Below are positions 1 through 11,592 of a stretch of 49,588 bases of DNA, in pieces; the stretch's first letter is position 1, and every line of letters begins with the position of its first letter. Position numbers and translations under genes: made by a program. The stretch spans positions 15,574-65,161 of the forward strand of contig DGWK01000017.1 of NCBI GenBank assembly GCA_002395235.1. Reading direction: 5' to 3'. The notes beneath the pieces are model-generated. The model had not been told where the DNA came from and did no database searches. It saw nothing but the letters and a program-made list of their open reading frames with translations. This DNA comes from Lachnospiraceae bacterium UBA4260. GTDB lineage: Bacteria; Bacillota; Clostridia; Lachnospirales; Lachnospiraceae.

Positions 1-3869
<3,869 letters not shown>

Positions 3870-3889
3870 AGCTCACAAAGAGGTGCATG

Positions 3890-5407
3890 ATGGGAAAAGC
3901 AACCGGATTTCTGGAATACAAAAGACAGGACAATATCGACAGGCAGCCGCTGGAGAGGCTGGCGGACTATCGGGAGTTTCACCTGCCGCTGTGCGAAGAG
4001 GAGAGGCGGGAGCAGGGCGCGCGCTGCATGAACTGCGGCGTGCCCATGTGCCAGAGCGCGATGAAGCTCTCCGGTATGGTCACCGGATGTCCTCTTCACA
4101 ACATGATCCCGGAGTGGAATGACCAGGTGTATCTGGATCATCCCAGGCACGCGCTGTCCAGGCTCCTCAAGACCAGCAATTTTCCGGAGTTTACCGGCAG
4201 GGTCTGCCCCGCGCTCTGCGAGAAGGCCTGTATCTGCGGCATGAACGGCGAGCCGGTCACGATCCACGACAATGAGCTCTACATCATTGAGACGGCGTTT
4301 AAGAACGGCTGGATGAAGCCCAGGATCCCGCAGCACAGAAGCGGCAGGAAGGTGGCGGTCATAGGGAGCGGTCCGTCAGGCCTCGCTGCGGCGGACCAGC
4401 TGAACCACAGAGGACATCTGGTCACTGTCTTCGAGCGGGAGGACCGGATCGGCGGGCTTCTCATGTACGGGATTCCGAATATGAAGCTGGACAAGTCGGT
4501 GATCGAGCGGCGCCGGAAACTGATGGAGGAGGAGGGCGTGATCTTTCGCACCGGTGTCGACGTGCAGGGCGCTGTAGCCGAGGAGATTCTGCGCGAGTAT
4601 GACGCCGTGGTCCTTGCCTGCGGCGCCAAAAGAGCGAGATCCTTGTCGGTAAAGATCACCGAGACGGCGGGCTCCGAATTCGATGAAAAGGTACCTCAGA
4701 GGTCGGAAGAGGTCAGGGGCGTCTGTTTTGCCGTGGATTATCTCACGGAGAGCACCAGAAAAGTGCTGGGCGGAACAGGGCACTGGCGCGGAGACGCCAA
4801 GGGCAAACACGTTGTGGTCGTCGGCGGCGGTGACACCGGCAATGACTGTATCGGAACAGTCCTGCGGCAAGGCTGCGCAAGCGTGACGGCTCTGGAGATG
4901 ATGCCGGCGCCTCCCGCAGTCAGGACGGCGGCCAATCCCTGGCCGGAGTGGCCCAAAGTCCTCAAGACCGACTACGGCCACCGGGAGGCGATCGCCAGGT
5001 TCGGCCGCGATCCCCGCGTCTTCAGCACCACGGTCAAGGAACTGATCCTGCGCAAGGGGAAGCTCTGGAAGATCAGAACCGTGCAGGTGCATTTCGAGAA
5101 CGGACGCCTTGTCGAGGTGGAAGGAACGGAGAAGGTCATTCCCTGCGGGCTTCTTCTTATTGCGGCGGGATTTTTGGGCTGCGAGCCCTATACGGCGGAG
5201 GCCTTCGGGGTTCATCTGACTGCCCGGGGCAATGTGGAGACAGCTGAAGGACCCGACCACTATCGGACCAATGTCGACAAGGTCTTTACGGCCGGCGACA
5301 TGCACAGGGGGCAGTCCCTTGTGGTCTGGAATGTGGTGGAAGGCAGGGGCTGTGCCAGAGAAGTGGATGAGTTTCTGATGGGATACACGTCGCTGCGGGA
5401 GCAGTGA
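3890..5407 (+). CDS. gltD: Glutamate synthase, small subunit (NAD(P)H-dependent)
   Basis: Passes electrons from NAD(P)H through FAD and iron-sulfur clusters to GltB. N-terminal cysteine motifs for 4Fe-4S binding are present (CMNCGVPMC, then CPALCEKACICG). A first Rossmann motif for FAD follows (GSGPSGLAAADQL, about residues 150-165), then a second dinucleotide motif (VVVGGGDTGNDC) and a C-terminal TAGD segment. The length of about 505 aa is normal. Two ATGs are adjacent (3887 and 3890). AGAGG at 3879-3883 gives better spacing to 3890, but 3887 is possible. It follows gltB by about 20 bp and is surely in the same operon. A large palindromic repeat starts one base after the stop. Confidence 0.96.
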   Translation: MGKATGFLEYKRQDNIDRQPLERLADYREFHLPLCEEERREQGARCMNCGVPMCQSAMKLSGMVTGCPLHNMIPEWNDQVYLDHPRHALSRLLKTSNFPEFTGRVCPALCEKACICGMNGEPVTIHDNELYIIETAFKNGWMKPRIPQHRSGRKVAVIGSGPSGLAAADQLNHRGHLVTVFEREDRIGGLLMYGIPNMKLDKSVIERRRKLMEEEGVIFRTGVDVQGAVAEEILREYDAVVLACGAKRARSLSVKITETAGSEFDEKVPQRSEEVRGVCFAVDYLTESTRKVLGGTGHWRGDAKGKHVVVVGGGDTGNDCIGTVLRQGCASVTALEMMPAPPAVRTAANPWPEWPKVLKTDYGHREAIARFGRDPRVFSTTVKELILRKGKLWKIRTVQVHFENGRLVEVEGTEKVIPCGLLLIAAGFLGCEPYTAEAFGVHLTARGNVETAEGPDHYRTNVDKVFTAGDMHRGQSLVVWNVVEGRGCAREVDEFLMGYTSLREQ

Positions 5408-5408
5408 G

Positions 5409-5532
5409 TGTGTCATGGGGACGTATCCGCTGACACATTTTGAAATGTCACGGGTTTCGCGTGTGTCACGGGGACGTATCTGCTGACACATTTTGTTTCA
5501 AAATGTGTCAGCAGATACGTCCCCGTGACACA
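5409..5532. repeat. REP-like palindromic element, copy 1
   Basis: The element starts one base after the gltD stop. It has two parts: a degenerate half-palindrome (5409-5460, beginning TGTGTCATGGGGACG) and a perfect 34-bp inverted repeat, left arm 5462-5495, loop TTT 5496-5498, right arm 5499-5532. The arms begin TGTGTCACGGGGACG and end TGACACATTTTG. It has no T-tract, so it is not a normal terminator. Copy 2 is at 9016-9139. Elements with a TGTCACGGGGACG core are common intergenic repeats in Clostridia and are often linked to REP-type (Y1/IS200-like) transposases. That link is from general knowledge; no transposase lies in this window. Confidence 0.9.
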
Positions 5533-5547
5533 AACAAGGAGGAAAGG

Positions 5548-7200
5548 ATGACAAAATACGTATTTGTGACAGGAGGCGTCGTCTCCGGCCTGGGCAAGGG
5601 AATCACGGCTGCCTCACTGGGCAGGCTCCTGAAGGCGCGCGGCTGCAAAGTGACCATGCAGAAGTTCGACCCCTATCTCAACATGGACCCGGGCACCATG
5701 AACCCGATTCAGCACGGCGAAGTTTTCGTGACCGACGACGGGACGGAGACGGACCTGGACCTGGGGCACTACGAGCGCTTCATCGACGAGAGCCTGGATC
5801 ACAACTCCAACGTGACCTCGGGCAAAATATACTGGTCCGTACTGAATAAAGAGCGCCGCGGAGATTATGGCGGCGGAACGGTGCAGGTCATTCCCCATGT
5901 GACAAACGAGATCAAGAGCCGGTTCTATGTGGAACCCAGGAGGTCGGAGAACGCGCTGGTCAGCGAGACACCCCAGAGGTCGGACAGGGCCTCCATCGCG
6001 ATCATCGAGGTGGGCGGCACGGTGGGCGATATCGAATCCCAGCCCATCTACGAGGCCATCCGCCAGTTCATGCAGGAAAAGCCCCAGGGAACCTGCTGCA
6101 TGATCCACGTGACGCTCATGCCTTATCTGCACGGCTCGGAGGAACTCAAGACCAAACCGACGCAGGCCAGCGTCCGGGAACTGCAGCGGATGGGAATCCG
6201 GGCGGATATCATCGTCTGCCGGTCCGAGTATGAGATCCCGCAGGCTATGCGCGACAAGATCGCGCTTTTTTGCAATGTGCCCGTCACGCACGTTCTGGAG
6301 AACCTCAATGCCTCTTCGATCTACGAGGTCCCGCTCATGATGGAGGAGGAGCATCTGGCGGAGGTGGTCTGCGACTGCCTGAGGATCCCCTGTCCCGAGC
6401 CGGATCTCTCCGACTGGAACCGCATGGTGCACGCGATGCGCAATCCCAAAACCAGGGTTACCATCGCTCTTGTGGGAAAATATACCCAGCTGCACGACTC
6501 TTACCTGAGCGTCGTGGAGGCCCTCCACCACGGAGGTTTCGCGTCCGGCGCGGAGGTGGAGATCAAGTGGGTGGATTCGGAGGAACTGGAGAAGGACCCG
6601 GCGGCCATCGGCGACGCGCTCAGCGAAATCGACGGAATGATCATTCCGGGAGGCTTTGGCAACCGGGGGACGGAGGGCATGATCCTGGCCGCGCAGTACG
6701 CGAGAGAGAACGGGATCCCTTTTCTGGGAATCTGCCTGGGCATGCAGATGGCCCTGGTCGAATTCGCCAGAAATGTAGTGGGGTGGAAAGACGCCAACAG
6801 TTCGGAACTGGATCCCGAGACGGCGCATCCGGTCATCGATCTGATGCCGGAGCAGGCCGGCGTCACGCAGCTGGGCGGGACCATGCGCCTGGGCGCGTAT
6901 CCCTGCGATCTGGTTCAGGGGACGCTCGCACACAGGCTCTATGGCCGGGAGAAGATCCACGAGAGACACCGTCACCGCTACGAAGTTAACAACGAGATGC
7001 GGGAGGATCTTGAAGGGGCGGGACTTACTTTTTCCGGGATCTCGCCGGACGGCAGGATCGTAGAAATGATTGAATGGAGCGGGCATCCATATTATATTGG
7101 AACACAGGGACATCCCGAATTTAAATCCAGGCCCAACCGCGCGCACCCGCTCTTTGCGGGACTTGCGGCGGCGGCAGTTCAGAGGAAAGAATCGAGGTAA
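5548..7200 (+). CDS. pyrG: CTP synthase
   Basis: Makes CTP from UTP, ATP and glutamine. The N-terminal synthetase domain opens with MTKYVFVTGGVVSGLGKG (ATP loop) and carries the DPYLNMDPGTM region. The C-terminal class I glutaminase domain has the nucleophile elbow GICLGMQ (Cys396) and the His/Glu pair in GHPEFKSRP. It is 550 aa, the usual length is about 535-550. The start at 5548 is set by AAGGAGGA at 5536-5543. An upstream in-frame ATG inside the palindromic repeat would add about 36 unrelated residues and is rejected. It consumes glutamine and is followed two bases after its stop by the glutamine synthetase gene, so both are likely co-transcribed. Confidence 0.97.
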   Translation: MTKYVFVTGGVVSGLGKGITAASLGRLLKARGCKVTMQKFDPYLNMDPGTMNPIQHGEVFVTDDGTETDLDLGHYERFIDESLDHNSNVTSGKIYWSVLNKERRGDYGGGTVQVIPHVTNEIKSRFYVEPRRSENALVSETPQRSDRASIAIIEVGGTVGDIESQPIYEAIRQFMQEKPQGTCCMIHVTLMPYLHGSEELKTKPTQASVRELQRMGIRADIIVCRSEYEIPQAMRDKIALFCNVPVTHVLENLNASSIYEVPLMMEEEHLAEVVCDCLRIPCPEPDLSDWNRMVHAMRNPKTRVTIALVGKYTQLHDSYLSVVEALHHGGFASGAEVEIKWVDSEELEKDPAAIGDALSEIDGMIIPGGFGNRGTEGMILAAQYARENGIPFLGICLGMQMALVEFARNVVGWKDANSSELDPETAHPVIDLMPEQAGVTQLGGTMRLGAYPCDLVQGTLAHRLYGREKIHERHRHRYEVNNEMREDLEGAGLTFSGISPDGRIVEMIEWSGHPYYIGTQGHPEFKSRPNRAHPLFAGLAAAAVQRKESR

Positions 7201-7202
7201 TA

Positions 7203-8429
7203 ATGCGAAGTTACAGTGAAATCCGTGAGTTTATTGAAGAGAATGATGTTGAGTTTATAAGGCTTGCCTATTTTGACGTGTTCGGAACGCAGAAAAATAT
7301 CGCGATCATGTCAGGCGAGCTGGAGAGAGCGATGAAGTACGGAATTTCCATTGACGGAGCGGCGGTGGCCGGGTTTGACGCCAGCATCCGCAGCGACCTC
7401 TTCCTGCGGCCCGATCCTTCCACCATCTCGATTGTCCCCTGGAGGCCGGCGGACGGAAGAGTCTGCCGAATGTTCTGTGACATTGTCTATCCGGACGGGA
7501 CGCCCTTCGAAAGAGACACCCGCTTTATACTCGGGAAAGCGATTCAGGAAGCCCGCTCCAAAGGAATAGAAGTGAAATTCGGACCGGAGGTAGAGTTTTA
7601 CGTGTTCCGGCAGGACGAGCACGGACGCAGGACCGATACGCCGATCGACCAGGCAGGCTATATGGACATTGATCCTCTGGATGCGGGCGAAAACCTGCGC
7701 AGGGATATCTGCTACGCACTGGTGGAGATGGGAATCACTCCCGAATCCTCTCATCACGAGCAGGGACCCGGCCAGATGGAGATCGACTTCCGGTACGGAG
7801 ATCCCATGACGGCCGCCGACAATACCTCCACTTTCAAGTGGGCAGTGCGCAGCATCTGCGCGGCGGACGGCTATGTGGCGGACTTCTCGCCCAAGCCCAT
7901 TTCGGACAAACCGGGCAACGGCATGCACCTCAATATTTCGGTGCACCGCATAGGAGAAGAGGACCGGCCGACGGATCTGGACGCCTTTATGGCCGGTATT
8001 CTCAAGTACATCCGTGAGATCACCCTGTTCCTGAATCCCTCCGAGCAGTCCTACTGGCGCTTTGGCCGCATGGAGGCGCCGCGCTACATCAGCTGGTCCA
8101 TGCAGAACCGCTCGCAGCTGATCCGCGTGCCGGCAGACCCTTCCGGGCGCAGAAGGATCGAACTGCGGTCCCCGGACCCGCTTGCCAATCCCTATCTGGC
8201 TTTCGCTCTTTTGATCTATGCAGGGCTGGAGGGGATCGAACAGAACATGACGCCTCCGCAGTCCATCGAGGCGAACCTCTACAAAGAAGATCCGGCGCTG
8301 ATGCGGGGACTTGAGCAGCTCCCGGCGTCCAGGCAGGAGGCAGTGCAATGCGCGATGCAGAGCGAACTGGTCAGGCGCCGTGTTCCCGGGTCGTGCCTGG
8401 AGGCATACGCGTATGAAGGGAAGAAGTAA
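7203..8429 (+). CDS. glnA: Glutamine synthetase, type I-like, short form
   Basis: Likely makes glutamine from glutamate, ammonia and ATP. Recognisable GS signatures: GPEVEFYVF, HHEQGPGQMEIDF, the ATP-loop-like PGNGMHLNIS, MEAPRYISWSMQNRSQLIRVP (flap glutamate retained) and RSPDPLANPYLAFALL. Two oddities. It is 408 aa, shorter than the usual 440-470, and the conserved C-terminal lysine/tryptophan tail is missing after the helical segment. The FDGSS motif reads IDGAAVAGF: the aspartate is kept but both serines are alanine. A GS-family enzyme with another amine substrate is therefore possible. The start is two bases after pyrG. The 3' end overlaps the ANTAR gene by 17 bases. Confidence 0.85.
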   Translation: MRSYSEIREFIEENDVEFIRLAYFDVFGTQKNIAIMSGELERAMKYGISIDGAAVAGFDASIRSDLFLRPDPSTISIVPWRPADGRVCRMFCDIVYPDGTPFERDTRFILGKAIQEARSKGIEVKFGPEVEFYVFRQDEHGRRTDTPIDQAGYMDIDPLDAGENLRRDICYALVEMGITPESSHHEQGPGQMEIDFRYGDPMTAADNTSTFKWAVRSICAADGYVADFSPKPISDKPGNGMHLNISVHRIGEEDRPTDLDAFMAGILKYIREITLFLNPSEQSYWRFGRMEAPRYISWSMQNRSQLIRVPADPSGRRRIELRSPDPLANPYLAFALLIYAGLEGIEQNMTPPQSIEANLYKEDPALMRGLEQLPASRQEAVQCAMQSELVRRRVPGSCLEAYAYEGKK

Positions 8430-9015
8430 GACCTGTTATTGCCTGGCCGCCGCCGGCAAGGAGGACAATGTCCTTCTGCTGCGGCAGATTCTCCGGGGCG
8501 TTTCGGCTCCCGGGCAGATCCAGATCCGTCAGGCCCTGACGCTCGAGCAGGTCAGGCGCGGGGTGACGGGAGCGGGGGCGCAGGCGCCGGCGGACCTTCT
8601 GATCGCCGCCATGCCGCTCAGTGACGGAGCCGGCGTGGAGGGCATCATCGATGTGGCGCAGAGAAATCCGCAGCTGATGATCATCCTGATGGTAAGACAG
8701 GAAGCTTTCGAGCGGGTGACTTACCAGTGCAGAAACCTTCCGATCTTCGTCGTCGCCATGCCTTTCAAGCGGCAGGTGCTGGCGGAAGCGGCCTCCTTTA
8801 TGCTCCGGATCGGTACAGCCATGGCCGACAAGGACAAGGAGTTGGCGCGCCTGAGAAAGAACCTGAGCGAGGTCAGGACCATTACACGCGCCAAGATCCG
8901 GCTGATCCAGACGCGGCAGATGACGGAAGAAGAGGCCCACTATTATCTCGAAAAAGAGGCCATGGACAGGAGCCTGACGAAGAGAGAGGTGGCGGAGGAG
9001 ATATTGAATCAGTAG
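8413..9015 (+). CDS. ANTAR-domain RNA-binding antiterminator with degenerate receiver
   Basis: 200 aa. The C-terminal about 55 residues are a clear ANTAR domain (TRAKIRLIQTRQMTEEEAH..., AMDRSLTKREVAEEIL), which in known proteins binds paired RNA hairpins and prevents termination. The N-terminal about 120 residues have the shape of a response-regulator receiver. At the phospho-acceptor position the motif is LLIAAMPLSDG rather than LLLDxxMP, so the aspartate is missing and control is probably not by phosphorylation. ATG 8413 is chosen because GGAGG (8399-8403) precedes it by 9 bases; the frame stays open upstream inside glnA. Overlap with glnA implies translational coupling and a role in nitrogen control. 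No ANTAR target hairpin pair was recognised in the window. Confidence 0.88.
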   Translation: MKGRSKTCYCLAAAGKEDNVLLLRQILRGVSAPGQIQIRQALTLEQVRRGVTGAGAQAPADLLIAAMPLSDGAGVEGIIDVAQRNPQLMIILMVRQEAFERVTYQCRNLPIFVVAMPFKRQVLAEAASFMLRIGTAMADKDKELARLRKNLSEVRTITRAKIRLIQTRQMTEEEAHYYLEKEAMDRSLTKREVAEEILNQ

Positions 9016-9139
9016 TGTGTCACGGGGACGTATCCGCTGACACATTTTGAAATGTCACGGGTGTAGCGTGTGTCACGGGGACGTATCTACTGACACATTT
9101 TGGAACAAAATGTGTCAGTAGATACGTCCCCGTGACACA
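9016..9139. repeat. REP-like palindromic element, copy 2
   Basis: Begins at the very next base after the ANTAR stop codon. It has the same two-part build as the copy at 5409: a half-palindrome (9016-9067), then a perfect 34-bp inverted repeat with left arm 9069-9102, loop GAA and right arm 9106-9139. Relative to copy 1 there is one change in the stem, and it is compensated: G5482/C5512 became A9089/T9119. The half-palindromes keep CCG at the equivalent place in both copies. Confidence 0.9.
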
Positions 9140-9140
9140 A

Positions 9141-9203
9141 TTTGCGAACTGAGAATGACATTTCACGCAAGATCAGCAGCAGCGGCAGCGCCTCGAGTAT
9201 AAT
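9141..9203 (+). promoter_or_regulatory. Putative LytTR operator plus -10, GH43 promoter
   Basis: TTTGCG at 9141-9146 and TTCACG at 9162-9167 are direct repeats exactly 21 bp apart. After 30 bp comes the -10 TATAAT at 9198-9203. The expected -35 position (9175-9180, AGCAGC) is unlike consensus, which suggests activator dependence. It is one of six such sites in the window. Confidence 0.72.
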
Positions 9204-9273
9204 GTGATTATGTTATAAGATGTATGGAGAGGTGGGCCCAAGAGGCACGCCGGGATAAAAAAAGGGGGCTTTT

Positions 9274-10740
9274 ATGAAAACAATGCAGGCATTTAACCCG
9301 TATCTTCCCAGCTGGGAGTATGTTCCGGACGCGGAGCCGCATATTGTCGACGGCAGGGTGTATATCTACGGTTCGCACGATCTCTTTAACGGACTGAACT
9401 TCTGTCTGGGAGATTATGTGTGCTGGTCCGCACCGGTAGACGATCTCGGAAACTGGACCTATCACGGCGTGATCTTCAAGAGAGAGCAGGATCCCGCCGC
9501 TCCGCGCATTCGCATGACGAACGGACTTGCGGCGCCGGACATGGTGGTAGGAGATGACGGAAGATATTATCTTTACTATTTCATGGGCGGCACCAAGATG
9601 ATCTCCGTCGCGGTGTGCGACGAGCCCGCCGGCAAGTATGAGTTCTACGGCTATGTCAAGTATCAGGACGGAACGCCGATCGGCAAGAGGAATGAGCCTT
9701 TCCAGTTCGATCCCGGATGCCTGAAGGATGACGACGGAAGACTGTATCTGTACACGGGATTTGCTTTCGGCGGAAACCCGATCCTTCTGGACGGCTCTAA
9801 GCCCACCGAGCACGGCCCTATGTGGTTTGAAATCGACACGAAGGACATGCTGACCGTGATCTCCGGAGACGAGATCCAGTACATCGGCGTCAAGACCGGC
9901 GAGGAAGCCAAGGGAACGCCCTATGAGGAGCAGCCTTTCGGCGAGGCGAGCTCCATGCGCAAATTCGGCGACACCTATTACTTCATTTACAGCTCGCTCA
10001 ACAGCCACAATCTCTGCTACGCGACCAGCAAGAGCCCCACGTCCGGATTCGAGTACGGCGGCATCCTGGTCTCCTGCGGCGACATCGGACTTCCCGGCGT
10101 ACCGGATCCGGAGCACGCCAGAAATTCGACCGGCAATACGCACGGAAGCCTGATCGAGATCAACGGCAAGTACTATATTTTCTACCACAGGCACACAAAC
10201 CGCAAGCAGTCCTCCAGACAGGCCTGCGCGGAGGAGATCCGCTTCGAGGACGGTAAGTTCTATCAGGCGGAGATGACCTCCTGCGGACTCAACGGAGGTC
10301 CTCTTATCGGCAAGGGATGCTATCCGACGGCCATCGCCTGCAATGTTTACGGCAAAAACGGAACCAGATTCATGTCCATGATCAAGTTCCGCAAGGGAAG
10401 CAATCCGTTCATCACTCAGCGCGGAGGCGACCGCGAAGAAGGCGAGCCGCAGTACGTCTCGAACTTCTGCACGGACTGCACGGTCGGATTTAAATATTTT
10501 GACCTCAGAGATACAAAGACGGTGACCGTCAATCTCCAGGGCTACGGCGACGGGTGCGCTGTGGTCATCCGGACGCAGGAGAAGGGCGACGTGATCTGCC
10601 GCATCCCGGTGCACACCTGCAAGCAGCCGGAAGATTTCACAGGAAAGCTTCCCGAGGGACTGGGAGAAAAAGAGGCCCTGTACTTCAGCGTTGAGGGCAA
10701 GGGCGGAACCTTCGACTTTAATTCCTTCACCTTAGACTGA
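9274..10740 (+). CDS. Glycoside hydrolase family 43 (arabinofuranosidase/xylosidase type), cytoplasmic
   Basis: 488 aa, no signal peptide. The five-bladed beta-propeller pattern of GH43 is present. Candidate catalytic residues: general base Asp19 (in YVPDAEPH, followed by VYIYGSHD), pKa modulator Asp146 (FDPGCLKDDDG) and general acid Glu224 (GEASSMRKFGDTYYFIYS). HTNRKQSSRQ, near the propeller's end, is typical. The last about 130 residues (from about 350) look like a beta-sandwich accessory domain. The family removes arabinose or xylose, sometimes galactose, from oligosaccharides; the exact specificity cannot be told. Start ATG 9274 follows AGGGGG at 9263-9268. It has its own promoter with a LytTR-type operator, and a regulator gene follows after 128 bp. 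Confidence 0.9.
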   Translation: MKTMQAFNPYLPSWEYVPDAEPHIVDGRVYIYGSHDLFNGLNFCLGDYVCWSAPVDDLGNWTYHGVIFKREQDPAAPRIRMTNGLAAPDMVVGDDGRYYLYYFMGGTKMISVAVCDEPAGKYEFYGYVKYQDGTPIGKRNEPFQFDPGCLKDDDGRLYLYTGFAFGGNPILLDGSKPTEHGPMWFEIDTKDMLTVISGDEIQYIGVKTGEEAKGTPYEEQPFGEASSMRKFGDTYYFIYSSLNSHNLCYATSKSPTSGFEYGGILVSCGDIGLPGVPDPEHARNSTGNTHGSLIEINGKYYIFYHRHTNRKQSSRQACAEEIRFEDGKFYQAEMTSCGLNGGPLIGKGCYPTAIACNVYGKNGTRFMSMIKFRKGSNPFITQRGGDREEGEPQYVSNFCTDCTVGFKYFDLRDTKTVTVNLQGYGDGCAVVIRTQEKGDVICRIPVHTCKQPEDFTGKLPEGLGEKEALYFSVEGKGGTFDFNSFTLD

Positions 10741-10794
10741 CGAGGCTGCCGGAGATCGGGATCAGCCAAAATATTGACTCATAAGAGAACTGCA

Positions 10795-10831
10795 ACAGGG
10801 AAAGCGCGCCTGACCGGCGTGGTTTCCCTGT
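10795..10831 (+). terminator. Hairpin downstream of GH43, weak terminator
   Basis: ACAGGGAAA pairs with TTTCCCTGT around a GC-rich inner stem. There is no T-run after it, so termination would be weak. It lies between the GH43 and the first LytTR regulator. Confidence 0.45.
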
Positions 10832-10832
10832 A

Positions 10833-10861
10833 TTTACCCTACTATAAAAAAGTGATATAAT
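10833..10861 (+). promoter_or_regulatory. Promoter abutting the LytTR regulator 1 start
   Basis: TTTACC (10833-10838), a 17-bp spacer and an extended -10, TGA-TATAAT (10853-10861). The -10 ends 7 bases before the ATG at 10869 and no Shine-Dalgarno sequence is present, so the transcript may be leaderless. Confidence 0.5.
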
Positions 10862-10868
10862 TTTTGCT

Positions 10869-11579
10869 ATGAGAGTGGCAATCGTAGATGACGAATTTAA
10901 TACACGCAGAGAGATACGAAGGCTTCTTGAGAGATATGCTGCCGAGACCGGTACTTCTTTTCAGATCACGGAATTTGCGGACGGAGACAGCATCACGGAA
11001 CGTTATTCGGGCGGTTATGACCTGATTCTCATGGATATTGAGATGCCTTTTGTGGACGGCATGACGGCAGCGGGAGAGATCAGAAAGGCGGACCAGGAGG
11101 TCACGATCATTTTTATCACCAATGCGCCGCAGTACGCCATAAAGGGATACAAGGTAGGTGCGCTCGACTATATTTTGAAACCGGTGAGTTATTATGCCTT
11201 TTCGGAGTCGATTCGGCGCGCGGTCATGAAGATCAAGGCGCGCAGGCCGGACGACGACTATATTACGGTCCCCGTAAAAGGCGGTGCGCGAAAGATCGGG
11301 GTCAGTTCCATCGACTATGTGGAAGTGATCGACCACGATCTGTTTTTCCATGTCGGAGAGGAACTGATCGAGACGCGCGGAACGATCAGCGAAGTGGAGA
11401 ATAAACTGGCCTCCCATCATTTTTTCAAGTGCAATAAGGGGTGCCTTATTAATCTCGCGAAGGTGACAGGATATCACAAGAGTGATGTAATCGTAGGAAA
11501 AAGCACGCTGCCTGTGAGCCGCGCAAGGAAAAAGCCGCTTCAGGAGGCCATCCACGAATATCTGGATGGAGTGACATGA
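10869..11579 (+). CDS. LytTR-family response regulator 1
   Basis: 236 aa. The receiver domain (residues 1-about 120) has the acidic pocket VDDE, phospho-acceptor Asp56 in LILMDIEMP, and the conserved lysine in DYILKPVSYY. The LytTR DNA-binding domain (about 135-235) contains SSIDYVEVIDHDLFFH, KCNKGCLINLAKV and PVSRARKK. LytTR proteins bind pairs of short direct repeats about two helical turns apart, as AgrA and ComE do. The kinase gene follows after 13 bp and the two form a two-component system. It has a close paralogue at 24409. The 21-bp-spaced TTYRCG pairs in this window are the best candidates for its targets. No Shine-Dalgarno sequence lies before its ATG. Confidence 0.95.
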   Translation: MRVAIVDDEFNTRREIRRLLERYAAETGTSFQITEFADGDSITERYSGGYDLILMDIEMPFVDGMTAAGEIRKADQEVTIIFITNAPQYAIKGYKVGALDYILKPVSYYAFSESIRRAVMKIKARRPDDDYITVPVKGGARKIGVSSIDYVEVIDHDLFFHVGEELIETRGTISEVENKLASHHFFKCNKGCLINLAKVTGYHKSDVIVGKSTLPVSRARKKPLQEAIHEYLDGVT

Positions 11580-11592
11580 GAGGGGTCAGAAA

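Noticed and set aside
5409..5532. Palindromic element as a Rho-independent terminator of gltBD
   Set aside because: The stem is strong but has no T-run on either strand, and the unit recurs with conserved non-stem parts, which fits a repeat element better.
5440..5547. Upstream in-frame extension of pyrG through the palindromic repeat
   Set aside because: CTP synthases start MTKY/MKYI..., a strong ribosome site directly precedes 5548, and the extension is repeat sequence.
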